Assembly: GCA_023434325.1 (NCBI GenBank)
Contig: JAEYSX010000003.1
Span: forward strand, 248,001 to 312,000
Direction: 5' to 3'
DNA from: Candidatus Parcubacteria bacterium
GTDB lineage: Bacteria; Patescibacteriota; Saccharimonadia; Saccharimonadales; UBA4665
DNA: 64,000 nucleotides
Shown here: positions 17,540-25,934 of the stretch, piece by piece
How the letters are laid out: every line of letters starts with the position of its first letter
Position numbering within the stretch: position 1 is the first letter of the stretch
Notes under the pieces: generated by a model
Seen by the model: only the letters and a program-made list of their open reading frames with translations
What the model was told of the DNA's origin: nothing
The model's database searches: none
Program-made: the position numbers and the translations under genes

Positions 17540-18133
17540 TTATCCGATTGAGTGTTGACGGAAGTGCAGGGCAAGGCTTGGGTCCAGGGGTTTGGTTGCG
17601 AGCTCTACGGCCAGCGGCATAAGTTGTTTTGCGTCTAACGGCCCGACAAACGTGTTGCCATCTGCGCGCAGCATTTTTTCGAGTTCTTGCAAGGTTATGC
17701 CGCCCGGGTATTCTGCCGATTCGAGACCCTCGTATCGGTGATAGTCGGGATATGGCGCAAGTAAAGGCGGAATTACTTTACCTTGCCCGCCAGTAAAGTA
17801 GGCTTTAGTACTGCCAGAAAATATCTCGTCTCCAATGATTCGTCCGCCCTTGCCACGCCTCACGCTGCTCCCGATGTCAACAGAGTGCAGGATAGGTATT
17901 CTCATCTCGCCTACCGACACTTCGACCGGCCTTGTCATCTGGATCTCGGTTCGGGTCATGGTTGATCCGTCATTTTCTGGGGAGTGCAGGTCTTCTAGTG
18001 TGTATTCGACTTTTACGGGGCCGTCATCGAGTTCAAGAACCCTTTGGCCAATATAGCGAACAGAAGACACAGTGACCTTGTCTAAAGTGGCGGTTCTCTC
18101 TAGCCTTGCCTCTAGACCTGGTTTTGTACGCAT
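17540..18133 (-). CDS. C-terminal part of a probably frameshifted gene, unknown function
   Basis: 197 residues if it starts at ATG 18133; no family recognised. The frame stays open for about 35 codons upstream of that ATG and reads smoothly there (DATATLIAGALSYLSIQEF), overlapping the 3' end of the frame at 18112-18519. Adding one base to the run of five C at 18212-18216 joins both frames into one protein of about 325 residues. The C-terminal half has an HSVDIGSSVRRGKGGRIIGDE block and a YPGGITLQELEKML region. Either a true frameshift, a sequencing error in a homopolymer, or two overlapping genes. Confidence 0.5.
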   Translation of the reverse strand: MRTKPGLEARLERTATLDKVTVSSVRYIGQRVLELDDGPVKVEYTLEDLHSPENDGSTMTRTEIQMTRPVEVSVGEMRIPILHSVDIGSSVRRGKGGRIIGDEIFSGSTKAYFTGGQGKVIPPLLAPYPDYHRYEGLESAEYPGGITLQELEKMLRADGNTFVGPLDAKQLMPLAVELATKPLDPSLALHFRQHSIG

Positions 18134-18519
18134 GAATTCTTGTATCGAAAGATAGCTAAGCGCACCAGCAATAAGCGTTGCGGTAGCGTCGCCTCTTTCG
18201 CTGTCCGCTTGCCCCCGTGCTCGTCAGAGGCGGAGACGGACATATGAACTTCCTCTTCTTCTGGCGATTGTGCCGCCAGATTTTCCATGCCAAAGTTTAT
18301 GGCGAGAACCCTGCGGCCGTCTGGCTCCGGTTCTTGATGCGAGCCCGCAAAATGTAAGCCTTTGGTGTTTACCAATGCCCTCATGCGTAATGCGATCTGG
18401 GAGATCTGCGTTGTTTGACCGGTCGGGTCGTATTCCACGCCCGCCGATGCAAGAGTACGGCGCACGATTGCATCGAGCGTTAGTGGGTCCTGGGGCGTGG
18501 CAGACAAGAATTCGGACAT
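18112..18519 (-). CDS. N-terminal part of a probably frameshifted gene, unknown function
   Basis: 135 residues, no recognised domain; N-terminal helices (LTLDAIVRRTLASAG, QISQIALRMRALV) are followed by an acidic stretch (SPEEEEVHMSVSASDEHGG). The last about 30 residues, after the G-run, are basic and of poorer composition, as expected after a frameshift. TATAAT lies 7 nt before ATG 18519 and a second TATAAT slightly further upstream. See the partner at 17540-18133. Confidence 0.5.
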   Translation of the reverse strand: MSEFLSATPQDPLTLDAIVRRTLASAGVEYDPTGQTTQISQIALRMRALVNTKGLHFAGSHQEPEPDGRRVLAINFGMENLAAQSPEEEEVHMSVSASDEHGGKRTAKEATLPQRLLLVRLAIFRYKNSCVQNQV

Positions 18520-18613
18520 TTATATGATTATATCATATTATAGCAAGATCATCCACCGTTCCCCGGTCTACCTGAGCCAATTTTGTTGCCGCCGTAAGTT
18601 AATCACTTTCTGC

Positions 18614-18789
18614 TTAAAACAGTGGCGATTTGCCGGAATTGTGCTCGGTAATTAGGTGAAGCAGTGTTGCCAGGTCGTCAACTACGAGTAATGCGCCGGT
18701 TTCTTTAAGCTCGGCAGGAGGGGTAAATCCATAAGGTGGGCGCCGTTGACTAGCGTGCCGCCCGCATCAGAGATAATTGCCTTGATCAC
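18614..18789 (-). pseudogene. remnant of a HAD-superfamily hydrolase (internal deletion)
   Basis: A GTG at 18789 opens IKAIISDAGGTLVNGAHL, a typical HAD motif I start (DxxGT), but the frame stops after about 35 codons. In another frame, GFTPPAELKETGALLVVDDLATLLHLI ends at TAA 18614-18616, which is how HAD C-termini usually look (predicted inactive-site Asp, then helix). About 450-550 bp of a normal gene are missing between the two pieces. TAGACT lies 6 nt before the GTG, so even the remnant keeps a leaderless-type start. Confidence 0.55.
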
Positions 18790-18844
18790 TTGTATAGTCT
18801 AGTGAGGTATGAAGCGAGTTGTCTCCTTCTTGCGCGCGCGGCAC

Positions 18845-19375
18845 CTAGCTCTGTGATTGAGCAGCGATAATGTCTTTGATTTTTGCGCTGCGCTCATCTT
18901 TAGACATCGACAGAACGTAGCGCAGGTTTTTTATATGATCTTCGGTGCGCTCGTCCGGATCCATGTTGGCCCAAGACGAGTAGTCGTCCTCGCCGTAAAG
19001 ATCGCGAATAACGTCTCCCTGAAACAGCAGAACTCGAATGTCATCATTTTCAAGAGGATCGGCGTCATCTGGAGCAAGCATTCCATTACCCGAAAGAAGC
19101 CGGTAGGCGAGTAGGAATATGAGGGCGTTTCGTTTTTTGACGAGCGTGTCATTGCGTACATTGAGGCGCATCGGCACGCCGTCCATGCCCGACATACTTT
19201 GCCCGTCATGTATTTTTACTTTTATTTCGTCTTGCTGAAAGTGTAGCCCGGTGTATTGGGTAAACAGATCGGTAATTTTTTGGTCGTCTTCTTGCCAAAT
19301 AGATTCGTAGGCTTTTGTGACAAGAAGTGTTTCGAGTGAGCCGGAGTCGTTGGGGTGCTCAAAGATGAGCTGCAT
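18845..19375 (-). CDS. cytoplasmic protein, unknown function
   Basis: 176 residues, acidic, no TM segment. Contains KKRNALIFLLAYRLLSGNGML and an Asp-rich middle (PDDADPLENDDIRVLL). No family recognised. TATGAT lies 6 nt before the ATG, consistent with the leaderless chromosomal pattern, which supports that the gene is real. It sits between the HAD remnant and the NUDIX gene. Confidence 0.6.
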   Translation of the reverse strand: MQLIFEHPNDSGSLETLLVTKAYESIWQEDDQKITDLFTQYTGLHFQQDEIKVKIHDGQSMSGMDGVPMRLNVRNDTLVKKRNALIFLLAYRLLSGNGMLAPDDADPLENDDIRVLLFQGDVIRDLYGEDDYSSWANMDPDERTEDHIKNLRYVLSMSKDERSAKIKDIIAAQSQS

Positions 19376-19563
19376 ATGTTTATCATAGCAGAGACTTCCG
19401 CATCGTAAGTTATTAGGAAGTTCAAAGACGACGGTTGATGCGACCTTACGCCTTGTGGATGGTGCGGAGGCCGAGGTCGTTTATGGTAGGTTCTGATCGT
19501 ATGGTAATCATTTGGGTGCAGCGTTGCACGCCGATTATTATTTCTCGAAAGATCTCTATCGCC

Positions 19564-20097
19564 CTATTGCGTCTGCAGCATATCTTTTTGGTAGGTATTC
19601 CAGCCGAGCAAGATGGTAGAAAAATCGGCGATATCTAAGCTCTGTATTTCCTCAATCGTGAACGCTCTTACTTCTTGCACGTCGGGCTCGGTGTGATCTA
19701 GCAACGGCTTGTCACTTACGCAGTAGTAATAGGCGATGTAGCTTATTGGAAACGGATATGCGGCTCCGGGCGTAGGGTGGGGAACGGGATGTGTGGCAGT
19801 TATTTTTCTGTGGGCAAAATGCACGGGGTAGGTTACGTTAAACCCCGCCTCCTCGAGACATTCACGTGTGAGTGCTTGCTCGATAGTTTCGCCTGCTTCG
19901 ATATGGCCGCCCGGCATGCCCCAGCCGCGCCTTTCACGAACCAGCACAATCTTGTTATCGGGAGTAAGAGTCACGCAAAAGGCGGCAGAGCATTTACTGA
20001 TGTCGGGCGTCTGCGGGGAGCTGTATAACTGCCACTGGACGCTTTTGCTCTTTCCTGCCCATACGCCGCTATCAATAAGATGTTTACTGTTGCTCAT
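19564..20097 (-). CDS. NUDIX hydrolase
   Basis: 177 residues. The NUDIX box is complete: GHIEAGETIEQALTRECLEE plus AGF (Gx5Ex7REUxEExGU), binding the divalent metal that hydrolyses nucleoside diphosphate derivatives. Upstream GWGMPGG and KIVLVRERR are typical of MutT-like members. The substrate is unknown. A longer frame begins at 20154, but TATACT 7 nt before ATG 20097 supports the inner start. Downstream, 19376-19563 contains no supported gene. Confidence 0.85.
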   Translation of the reverse strand: MSNSKHLIDSGVWAGKSKSVQWQLYSSPQTPDISKCSAAFCVTLTPDNKIVLVRERRGWGMPGGHIEAGETIEQALTRECLEEAGFNVTYPVHFAHRKITATHPVPHPTPGAAYPFPISYIAYYYCVSDKPLLDHTEPDVQEVRAFTIEEIQSLDIADFSTILLGWNTYQKDMLQTQ

Positions 20098-20217
20098 GGG
20101 GTGCAGTATAGCAGGTAACAACTCTTCCTCCGACCTCCGCGAGTCCGTCGGCAAGCGGCCTAGCGTAGATTATCGAGCCGTCGCCGTGCTGCTAGGGGTG
20201 GCGGCCCGGTGTACTGC

Positions 20218-20541
20218 CTACTCAGGCAGGTAGCATTCGTCGATCTGCCCTTTTGCCGAACCCGGCAGGCCTATGTGCTTGTCTACGCTCGAGGGGTCCG
20301 GGTAGCGTGCTTCTCTGTACGATTGATAGAGTTTACGGTATTCCCCACAAATCGTTTCGATGTAGTTTGCGGTTTCATTCGTGTCAACCGCTTTCTCTCT
20401 TATTAGCGTGCTATTGGCCTCGATGATGCGATCTTTTGACTGTAGTTTTTGATGGAGCGTCACTGCATACGCCGCTGTGCCAATAACAAGAAGCAGGCTG
20501 GTGACAATAACGACAAGTTCTCTTTTGGTGAATGATTGCAT
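20218..20541 (-). CDS. small single-TM protein with coiled-coil, unknown function
   Basis: 107 residues: N-terminal TM helix (LVVIVTSLLLVIGTAAYAV), then a charged helical region (LHQKLQSKDRIIEANSTLI) and a C-terminal part with two Cys (ETICGEY, DECYLPE). Topology suggests the C-terminus is outside. An extended -10 (TGA-TACAAT) is 9 nt before the ATG. No family recognised. Confidence 0.55.
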   Translation of the reverse strand: MQSFTKRELVVIVTSLLLVIGTAAYAVTLHQKLQSKDRIIEANSTLIREKAVDTNETANYIETICGEYRKLYQSYREARYPDPSSVDKHIGLPGSAKGQIDECYLPE

Positions 20542-20561
20542 AATGCGTAGATTGTATCACG

Positions 20562-20592
20562 ATAACAAAAAAAGACTTCCTAAGAAGTCTTT
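20562..20592 (-). terminator. intrinsic terminator of tRNA-Lys
   Basis: Nine-base-pair stem AAAGACTTC/GAAGTCTTT with a 4-nt loop, followed on the minus strand by a run of T (TTTTTTT). Confidence 0.88.
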
Positions 20593-20604
20593 GTGATGCA
20601 AATT

Positions 20605-20681
20605 TGGAGGGCCAGGAGGGACTCGAACCCTCGACATTCTGCTTAAGAGGCAGACGCTCTAACCAGCTGAGCTACTGGCCC
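20605..20681 (-). tRNA. tRNA-Lys(CTT)
   Basis: On the minus strand: acceptor GGGCCAG/CTGGCCC, D-arm GCTC, anticodon stem TCTGC/GCAGA with loop CTCTTAA giving anticodon CTT, T-loop TTCGAGT, encoded CCA. The base before CCA is T, unusual for a tRNA-Lys discriminator. It reads AAG. Confidence 0.93.
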
Positions 20682-20710
20682 ACAATTGCCGTAAGTGTTA
20701 CGACCCAGTT

Positions 20711-20739
20711 ATTCTAGCAAATTACCTCTGTTTTGGCAA
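20711..20739 (-). promoter_or_regulatory. promoter of tRNA-Lys
   Basis: On the minus strand TTGCCA (complement of 20734-20739), a 17-nt spacer and TAGAAT (complement of 20711-20716), 29 nt before the tRNA. The TTACCTCTGT motif lies inside the spacer on the opposite strand. Confidence 0.7.
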
Positions 20740-20840
20740 GACCCGTGCGCTTATTTTGCTGGCGGCATTTGTATGTGTGCCGCGCTGCGGGTATCTGCAC
20801 GTACTCACGGGTTGGTGCGGGCAGGTCGAGGGTCTGCATT

Positions 20841-21869
20841 TTAAGCCGGTGTCAGTATCTTATTGGGCGTTGCTTCGTCAGGAGTTGGCTCTGGGTTCTG
20901 CACGCTCTTATTACCCCTTCTGCGCGCTAAAAGAGCGGCGGCGCCGATTACCGCGGTAGTAGGCCAGGCCAAGTCGCCAAGGTGTCCTGTTTTAGTTTCG
21001 GTAATGTTGCCCGGTGGGTTTTGTATCGGTTCTTCTGCTGGCTGGGGCTGCGGCTCTTTGGGATTCGAGTGTTTTTGGTGGTCGGCTGCGACCGGTGGAA
21101 TGACGGTCTTGAACTTTATGCGGTATTCTACTCCGCGTGCAGGGCCGATTACCTCGTCAAGCTTTTGGGTTACGTGCGGGTTGGTTGCACCGTCGTTGTA
21201 TTGCACGATCATATCGCTGAGATTCGTAAAGCCCTGGTCGACGGCGTATTCGTCGAGCGTTTTGGCTTGTTTGTTACTGAGCTGTTGTTCCCTGCCGCCG
21301 ACTACATTGACGGTTACATCGGCCAGCCAAGGGTCCTTCTCTATTGTCTGGCGCAGTTTGCTTGCGGATGCTTCGGCGCGGGCCAAGGCAAGATTCTCGT
21401 TGCGCTGGTCCGGCGTAGTTATGCCGGCGTATGGTTTGCTCCAATCATCTTCGCCCGAGGCAAAGCCGATGATCTCTACCTGTGTGCTTGCTGGATCGGC
21501 GTGGCGTGTAACACGACCTAGAGCCTGCGTTACCGTTTGCAGGTCGCCATTAGTTATCTGTAGCGCCTCAGTACTTTCGGTAAAACGGGGCGCGTACGGC
21601 ATGGCGTGAGCCCGATTGGTCTCGCGTGTTAGTCCTGGTATGGGGATCAACTCTTTAATACTTGGAGCTGCTGGGGTAGGGAGCGTTCCGGGGTATTTGG
21701 CGCCAGGTCGTGACGGTGGGTCGCCGATTTCTTGCGACAGGGTGGGATCGGGGGACGGGTGGGCCTCTTGTGCCGAGGCTGGCTGTATGGGCCCAAGTAG
21801 TAGTGTGCCTGCTGCGGCTGCGGCCATACCGGCATTACGGACATAGATCGGCAGTTCGGGAGTGTACAT
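20841..21869 (-). CDS. exported OmpA-like domain protein with C-terminal membrane anchor
   Basis: 342 residues. An N-terminal signal (AAAAAGTLLLGPIQPASAQEA, cut site after ASA) is followed by a Pro-rich stretch, then a domain at about 110-250 with VEIIGFASGEDDW and NENLALARAEASASKLR, the pattern of OmpA/MotB peptidoglycan-binding domains (GyASxxG...N...LSxxRAxxV). A Pro/Gln/Glu spacer (PKEPQPQPAEEP) leads to a single TM (WPTTAVIGAAALL) and ARRRGNK tail. The protein is probably anchored at the surface with the OmpA-like domain outside. TATTAT is 6 nt upstream of the ATG. Confidence 0.65.
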   Translation of the reverse strand: MYTPELPIYVRNAGMAAAAAGTLLLGPIQPASAQEAHPSPDPTLSQEIGDPPSRPGAKYPGTLPTPAAPSIKELIPIPGLTRETNRAHAMPYAPRFTESTEALQITNGDLQTVTQALGRVTRHADPASTQVEIIGFASGEDDWSKPYAGITTPDQRNENLALARAEASASKLRQTIEKDPWLADVTVNVVGGREQQLSNKQAKTLDEYAVDQGFTNLSDMIVQYNDGATNPHVTQKLDEVIGPARGVEYRIKFKTVIPPVAADHQKHSNPKEPQPQPAEEPIQNPPGNITETKTGHLGDLAWPTTAVIGAAALLARRRGNKSVQNPEPTPDEATPNKILTPA

Positions 21870-21970
21870 CTATAAATAATAACATGTTTATCATAATAAT
21901 GCAAGCACTGGTTGACGTCCTTACCTCTGTATATGGCGTGCGACTCCTGTTGTAAATACGCAGGGTTTGT

Positions 21971-21976
21971 TACAAT
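21971..21976 (+). promoter_or_regulatory. -10 box of folD (leaderless type)
   Basis: TACAAT, extended by TGT immediately upstream, 7 nt before ATG 21984. The TTACCTCTGT motif lies 41-50 nt further upstream at 21921-21930. Confidence 0.55.
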
Positions 21977-21983
21977 ACCGCTG

Positions 21984-22805
21984 ATGAAGTTATTAAACGG
22001 CAAAGAGCTGGCTGAATATATCGAGGAGCGCCAGGGGCGCGAGGTTCGCGCGCTTAAGCAGGCGTGGCATATTCAGCCCAAACTGGCGATTGTGCTGACG
22101 ATCGAGCACCCGACCATCAATGTGTACGTTCGCATGAAGAGCCGTTATGGTGCCGACCTCGGTGTCGAGGTAGATGTTCACCGTGTAAGTCAGGACGAGG
22201 CGCCGGCGCTTATCAAGCAGTTGAACACCGACGAAAGTGTCCACGGAATTATCGTACAGCTGCCGCTCGAGCGCCCAGAAGAGACCGACGAGCTGGTTAA
22301 TCTTGTCGCGCCAGAAAAAGATGTAGACGCGCTGGGCAAAGACGCGCAGTTTGATCCGGCAACGCCGATGGCTATTTTGTGGCTGCTTGCAGGCTATAAT
22401 GTTGACTTGCGGCAGGGCAAGCGCGTGCTGCTCGTTGGTCGCGGTAAGTTAGTAGGTGCTCCATTAGAGCGGATGCTGCGGACAAGCGACGTTGACGTAC
22501 ACGTTGCGGATCGCCAGACTGCCGATCTCAAGAGCGAAACACTGCAGGCCGATATTATTATTACCGCTACGGGCAGCCCGGCAATTTTGTTCCCAGACAT
22601 GATTAAGCACGGAGCCGTGGTGGTGGATGCCGGAGTTGCGGGTGAAGAAGGCAAGACTGTGGGCGATCTGGCGCCAGAGGTGTACGATCGCGACGATCTG
22701 ATAGTCACGCCAGTAAGGGGTGGCGTGGGCCCGCTTACTGTTAGTGCGCTCTTTGATAACGTCATCCGTGCTGCTCGGCGTGTTGCCGCGCAGAAAGAAA
22801 GTTAA
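21984..22805 (+). CDS. folD: methylenetetrahydrofolate dehydrogenase/cyclohydrolase
   Basis: Bifunctional enzyme of one-carbon metabolism (5,10-methylene-THF to 10-formyl-THF). 273 residues. Blocks: PKLAIVLTIEHPTINVYVRM with the tyrosine-lysine region altered (usual YVxxKxK reads YVRMKSR), VHGIIVQLPLERPEE, VAPEKDVDALG, GKRVLLVGRGKLVGAPLERML (Rossmann GRGxxVG), HVADRQT, ADIIITATGSP, VVVDAGVAGEEGK and VTPVRGGVGPLTVSALFDN. The start is at ATG 21984, supported by TACAAT 7 nt upstream. murI follows with one base between, so the two are co-transcribed. Confidence 0.94.
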   Translation: MKLLNGKELAEYIEERQGREVRALKQAWHIQPKLAIVLTIEHPTINVYVRMKSRYGADLGVEVDVHRVSQDEAPALIKQLNTDESVHGIIVQLPLERPEETDELVNLVAPEKDVDALGKDAQFDPATPMAILWLLAGYNVDLRQGKRVLLVGRGKLVGAPLERMLRTSDVDVHVADRQTADLKSETLQADIIITATGSPAILFPDMIKHGAVVVDAGVAGEEGKTVGDLAPEVYDRDDLIVTPVRGGVGPLTVSALFDNVIRAARRVAAQKES

Positions 22806-22806
22806 C

Positions 22807-23469
22807 ATGACAAAAATTGGTGTATTCGACTCCGGTATCGGCGGTTTATCCGTGGCCAAGGCGATCGAGCGTGCCATGCCCGATCTCGAAGTACTATTCC
22901 GGAGCGACCGTGAGCATATGCCATACGGCGACAAGCCGCCCGAAGAAGTCCTTGGGTTTGTCGTCCCCATCTTATTGGATCTAGAAAAGCAGGGGTGTAG
23001 CGTGATAGTTATCGCCTGCAACACCGTGACAACGCACCATATTAAGGAGCTTCGTCGCAGGGTAAGTGTCCCGCTTATCGGTATTGAACCGATGGTTAAG
23101 CCGGCCGCAGAACAAACCAAAACAGGGGTGATCGCAGTGTGCGCTACGCCTTCCACGCTGTCCAGCGCGCGCTACGCGTGGCTCAAGGACACGTATGCGC
23201 AAGGGGTTGAGGTTATCGAGCCCGACTGCAGTCAATGGGCCTACATGATCGAGAGTAATGCGGTGAACGAGGCGCTGTTAAGCGAGCAGATCAACGATGC
23301 ATGCGATCGGGGCGCCGACGTTATTGTGCTGGGCTGCACGCATTATCATTGGATAGAGAAAACAATCAATCGGCTCGCTAACGGCCGCGCAACAGTATTG
23401 CACCCCGAGGCGCCAGTGGTAGCGCAGCTAAGGCGCGTACTGGGAACCGCCGAGTCTACAGCGAAGTAA
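22807..23469 (+). CDS. murI: glutamate racemase
   Basis: Makes D-glutamate for peptidoglycan. 220 residues, short for the family (about 260). Blocks: IGVFDSGIGGLSVAKAI with the catalytic Asp/Ser region, RSDREHMPYGDK (usual DxxxxPYG), VIACNTVTTHH with the first catalytic Cys, IGIEPMVKPA and VLGCTHYHWIEK with the second catalytic Cys. Both Cys are present, so it is probably active despite lacking some C-terminal length. It overlaps the convergent murD by 14 bp; the product of this gene is the substrate of MurD. Confidence 0.92.
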   Translation: MTKIGVFDSGIGGLSVAKAIERAMPDLEVLFRSDREHMPYGDKPPEEVLGFVVPILLDLEKQGCSVIVIACNTVTTHHIKELRRRVSVPLIGIEPMVKPAAEQTKTGVIAVCATPSTLSSARYAWLKDTYAQGVEVIEPDCSQWAYMIESNAVNEALLSEQINDACDRGADVIVLGCTHYHWIEKTINRLANGRATVLHPEAPVVAQLRRVLGTAESTAK

Positions 23470-24748
23470 CGGCGGACTTAAACTGGTTTCCGCGGTCTTT
23501 GTAGTTCTCGAACATATCAAAGCTGGCGCAAGCGGTCGAGAGCAGTACGACATCGCCCGGCTGTGCCACTTGCCGGCAGGTATTGACGATTTCTTGCATT
23601 GTGCCGCCGCCCGGAATAATGTCGTTAAACCCGGCGTGCCGTAAGGCGTCGGTGATTTTGCCGGCCATGACTCCAATGACTACCGCTGCGCGCATGTTGG
23701 ACGACGCAATTGTTTGGGCTAACTCTTCGTATGACGCGCCTTTGTCCGATCCCCCGAGGATGACTACTTTTGGTGCGTCAAAGGCTTCGACGGCCACCTT
23801 GGCTGTCTCGGGTGTGGTGCCAAAAGAATCGTCGTAGTAGCTGACACCGTCAAGTTCGCGCACAAACTCTAGGCGGTGCGGCAAGCCGGTAAAGGTGGTG
23901 AGCACTTGGCGAATGACGTCGGGTTTGTGCTCGACTTGCCAGAATGCCGTCGCCGCGGCGCAGGCGTTCTGCCAGTTGTGCGGACCAAGAAGCTGTAATT
24001 CGTTGGTTTCGCAGAGCACCGTTTCGTCGATCATTATTTTGTCGTCTTGGACGTAAGCGCCAGGGCTGGCGTAGTAGGTAATTTTTTTGCCGGGGCTGGC
24101 GCTGGCGATCTGGTGTGAGGTGAGATTATCGGCATAATAGATGGCGATATCGTCAGGGTTTTGATGCGAGAACAGGTGAGTTTTGGCTGCAAAGTAATCT
24201 TCGTCGTCGGCATGCCAATCCAGATGTTCTGACGTGACCATGAGGCACAGGGCGATGTGCGGGCTGTGCTTAATGTCGTACAGCATAAAGCTCGAGAGCT
24301 CTAGCACGACCCAGCTGTCTTTGGTGAGTTGCGGCAAAAAGCTAAAGGCAGGAATGCCGTAATTGCCGCCAATAAAGGCGTGCTTGCCAGCTGCCTCGAG
24401 CATTTTATAGATGAGCATGGAGGTTGTGCCTTTGCCTTTGGTGCCGGTAACGCCGATGATGTTTTTAGTCGGGCTGACCCTTAAAAACTCGTCGAGGTTG
24501 GTTGTAATTTTGTTTTGCACGCTAGGATTTTTGGCAAGGATCTTGCTGGGGTGCATGCCCACCGTTCGTACGATGATGTCAAAGCGGTCGAGGTTGTCCA
24601 GATATCCGGGACCGAGCTGTGTCGGTACGCCTATGGGCACCTCTTTGCTTGGATCTTGGTCGCATACGGTAACTGCTGCGCCTTTGCCTCTCCAGTACTC
24701 TAAGGCTGATCGCCCCTCTATCTCAAATCCGACAATTGCCACGTTCAT
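23456..24748 (-). CDS. murD: UDP-N-acetylmuramoylalanine--D-glutamate ligase
   Basis: ATP-dependent addition of D-Glu to UDP-MurNAc-L-Ala. 430 residues. Blocks: NVAIVGFEIEGRSALEYW, IIGVTGTKGKGTTSMLIY (P-loop), WVVLELSSFML, LMVTSEHLDWHADDEDYFAAK, LLGPHNWQNACAA, LTTFTGLPHRLEFV, VSYYDDSFGTTPETAKVA and VILGGSDKGASYEEL. TAGAAT lies 6 nt before the ATG. Its 3' end overlaps murI on the other strand. Confidence 0.95.
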   Translation of the reverse strand: MNVAIVGFEIEGRSALEYWRGKGAAVTVCDQDPSKEVPIGVPTQLGPGYLDNLDRFDIIVRTVGMHPSKILAKNPSVQNKITTNLDEFLRVSPTKNIIGVTGTKGKGTTSMLIYKMLEAAGKHAFIGGNYGIPAFSFLPQLTKDSWVVLELSSFMLYDIKHSPHIALCLMVTSEHLDWHADDEDYFAAKTHLFSHQNPDDIAIYYADNLTSHQIASASPGKKITYYASPGAYVQDDKIMIDETVLCETNELQLLGPHNWQNACAAATAFWQVEHKPDVIRQVLTTFTGLPHRLEFVRELDGVSYYDDSFGTTPETAKVAVEAFDAPKVVILGGSDKGASYEELAQTIASSNMRAAVVIGVMAGKITDALRHAGFNDIIPGGGTMQEIVNTCRQVAQPGDVVLLSTACASFDMFENYKDRGNQFKSAVTSL

Positions 24749-24812
24749 AATGTTATTCTATCCATATTTATCGTGTTAGTACAAGGAAGTCCCACCCTTG
24801 ACATAACAGGGC

Positions 24813-25181
24813 TCAGGCTGCCAGTTTTTGTTTGACCAGCTCAAACACCTGGCGAGGCGTCATGGCGGCCTTAAGGATCACGGCCTCCACGTTGGCCTCA
24901 CGGACAGTGTCGGAAATTTCTTGTTCGCCGCGGTTGGTCAGCACGATGACTTTGATCTTCTGACCCCAAGGAGTTTTGCGCAGCTGGGTCAGCATTTCTT
25001 CGCCGCCCATAATCGGCATCATCAGGTCGGTCAGCATGATGTCGGGGCGCATTTCTTCTGCGAGTGCCAAGCCGAGCTTGCCGTTGGAGGCGGTCTCTAC
25101 CGTATAGCCTTCTGCCTCAAACTTGATGCGATACATCTGTGATATTGCTTCGTCGTCTTCGACAATTGCTATTCTTGGCAT
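24813..25181 (-). CDS. single-domain response regulator (receiver)
   Basis: 122 residues, receiver domain only. IAIVEDDEAISQMY carries the acidic pocket, LTDLMMPIMGG the phospho-acceptor Asp, VIVLTNRG the conserved Thr and VILKAAMTP the Lys. No output domain. AAGAGGA precedes the ATG. It lies 41 bp downstream of a paralogue and probably forms an operon with it. The nearest kinase in the window is the 7TM hybrid at 28143-30344 on the other strand; any pairing is inference. Confidence 0.88.
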   Translation of the reverse strand: MPRIAIVEDDEAISQMYRIKFEAEGYTVETASNGKLGLALAEEMRPDIMLTDLMMPIMGGEEMLTQLRKTPWGQKIKVIVLTNRGEQEISDTVREANVEAVILKAAMTPRQVFELVKQKLAA

Positions 25182-25222
25182 GTCAATCCTCTTCTTTTAT
25201 TCAGTGTAGCACTATGTTGCGG

Positions 25223-25618
25223 CTAAGTCATTGACCCGTGCTTGATGCCCAACACCTCGTACACGATGCCTACGACTTGCGTGGGGGTGTGATGGGCTTT
25301 CACAATATAGCGGTCAACATTTAAAAAGCGCAGCGTTGGTGGGGCTTCGTCTTTGCTGATATTCGTAAGAACGATAACCCGAATGTCGCTGCCCCATTCC
25401 TCGGCGCGCAGGCGTGACAGCATCTCGGCTCCGCCCATCACCGGCATCAGAAGGTCCAGCAGTATGACGTCGGGACGGCCGCTTTGTGCGGCAGCCAAAC
25501 CCTCTTCGCCATTTTTGGCTACGACTACCTCGAACCCCTCTTTTTGCAGCTTATTCTGATATAAAAATCTTAAATCACTGTCATCTTCGATTACGGCTGC
25601 TTTTATTGGGGGATTCAT
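25223..25618 (-). CDS. single-domain response regulator (receiver)
   Basis: 131 residues, receiver only: AAVIEDDSDLRFLYQ, ILLDLLMPVMGGAEML with the phospho-acceptor Asp, VIVLTNIS and YIVKAHHTP. Similar in length and sequence to the gene at 24813, suggesting a tandem duplication. Upstream on the minus strand TTGCAT, 17 nt and AATACT form a likely promoter giving a leader of about 45 nt. No Shine-Dalgarno is evident. Confidence 0.88.
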   Translation of the reverse strand: MNPPIKAAVIEDDSDLRFLYQNKLQKEGFEVVVAKNGEEGLAAAQSGRPDVILLDLLMPVMGGAEMLSRLRAEEWGSDIRVIVLTNISKDEAPPTLRFLNVDRYIVKAHHTPTQVVGIVYEVLGIKHGSMT

Positions 25619-25870
25619 TGTGTTCGGTTTTTGTTACCCACCATTAGTTAAACTACTTTCTCAGTATTGCAACAAGTTTATGCTTATGCAATAGCGTGGT
25701 CTCGGAGTTGTGCTTAACACAACGCTTGGTTGTTGCGCGTTCGTCAATCTTTGGTCATACATTCGGAATGAGCAGATGACAGTTAATAAAAGATTAAACA
25801 GAGATGAATTATCTTAAATCGCAAGCAATTTTTTTACGGTGATACATAGATACGTCACGATTTCGGAACC

Positions 25871-25926
25871 TTGACATATCAGAATAATGTTTGATAGTTG
25901 ACATTTTATTTTCCTCAGAGTATGAT
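25871..25926 (+). promoter_or_regulatory. tandem sigma70 promoters of the acyltransferase-E1/kinase operon
   Basis: A near-consensus promoter: TTGACA (25898-25903), exactly 17 nt, TATGAT (25921-25926). A second TTGACA at 25871-25876 with GATAGT about 16 nt downstream may form an upstream promoter. The 25619-25870 stretch, AT-rich, holds no supported gene. Confidence 0.7.
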
Positions 25927-25934
25927 GTAATAAG

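Noticed and set aside
19435..19563. Possible coding remnant downstream of the NUDIX gene
   Set aside because: A minus-strand frame reads plausibly for about 40 codons but lacks a start and any motif.
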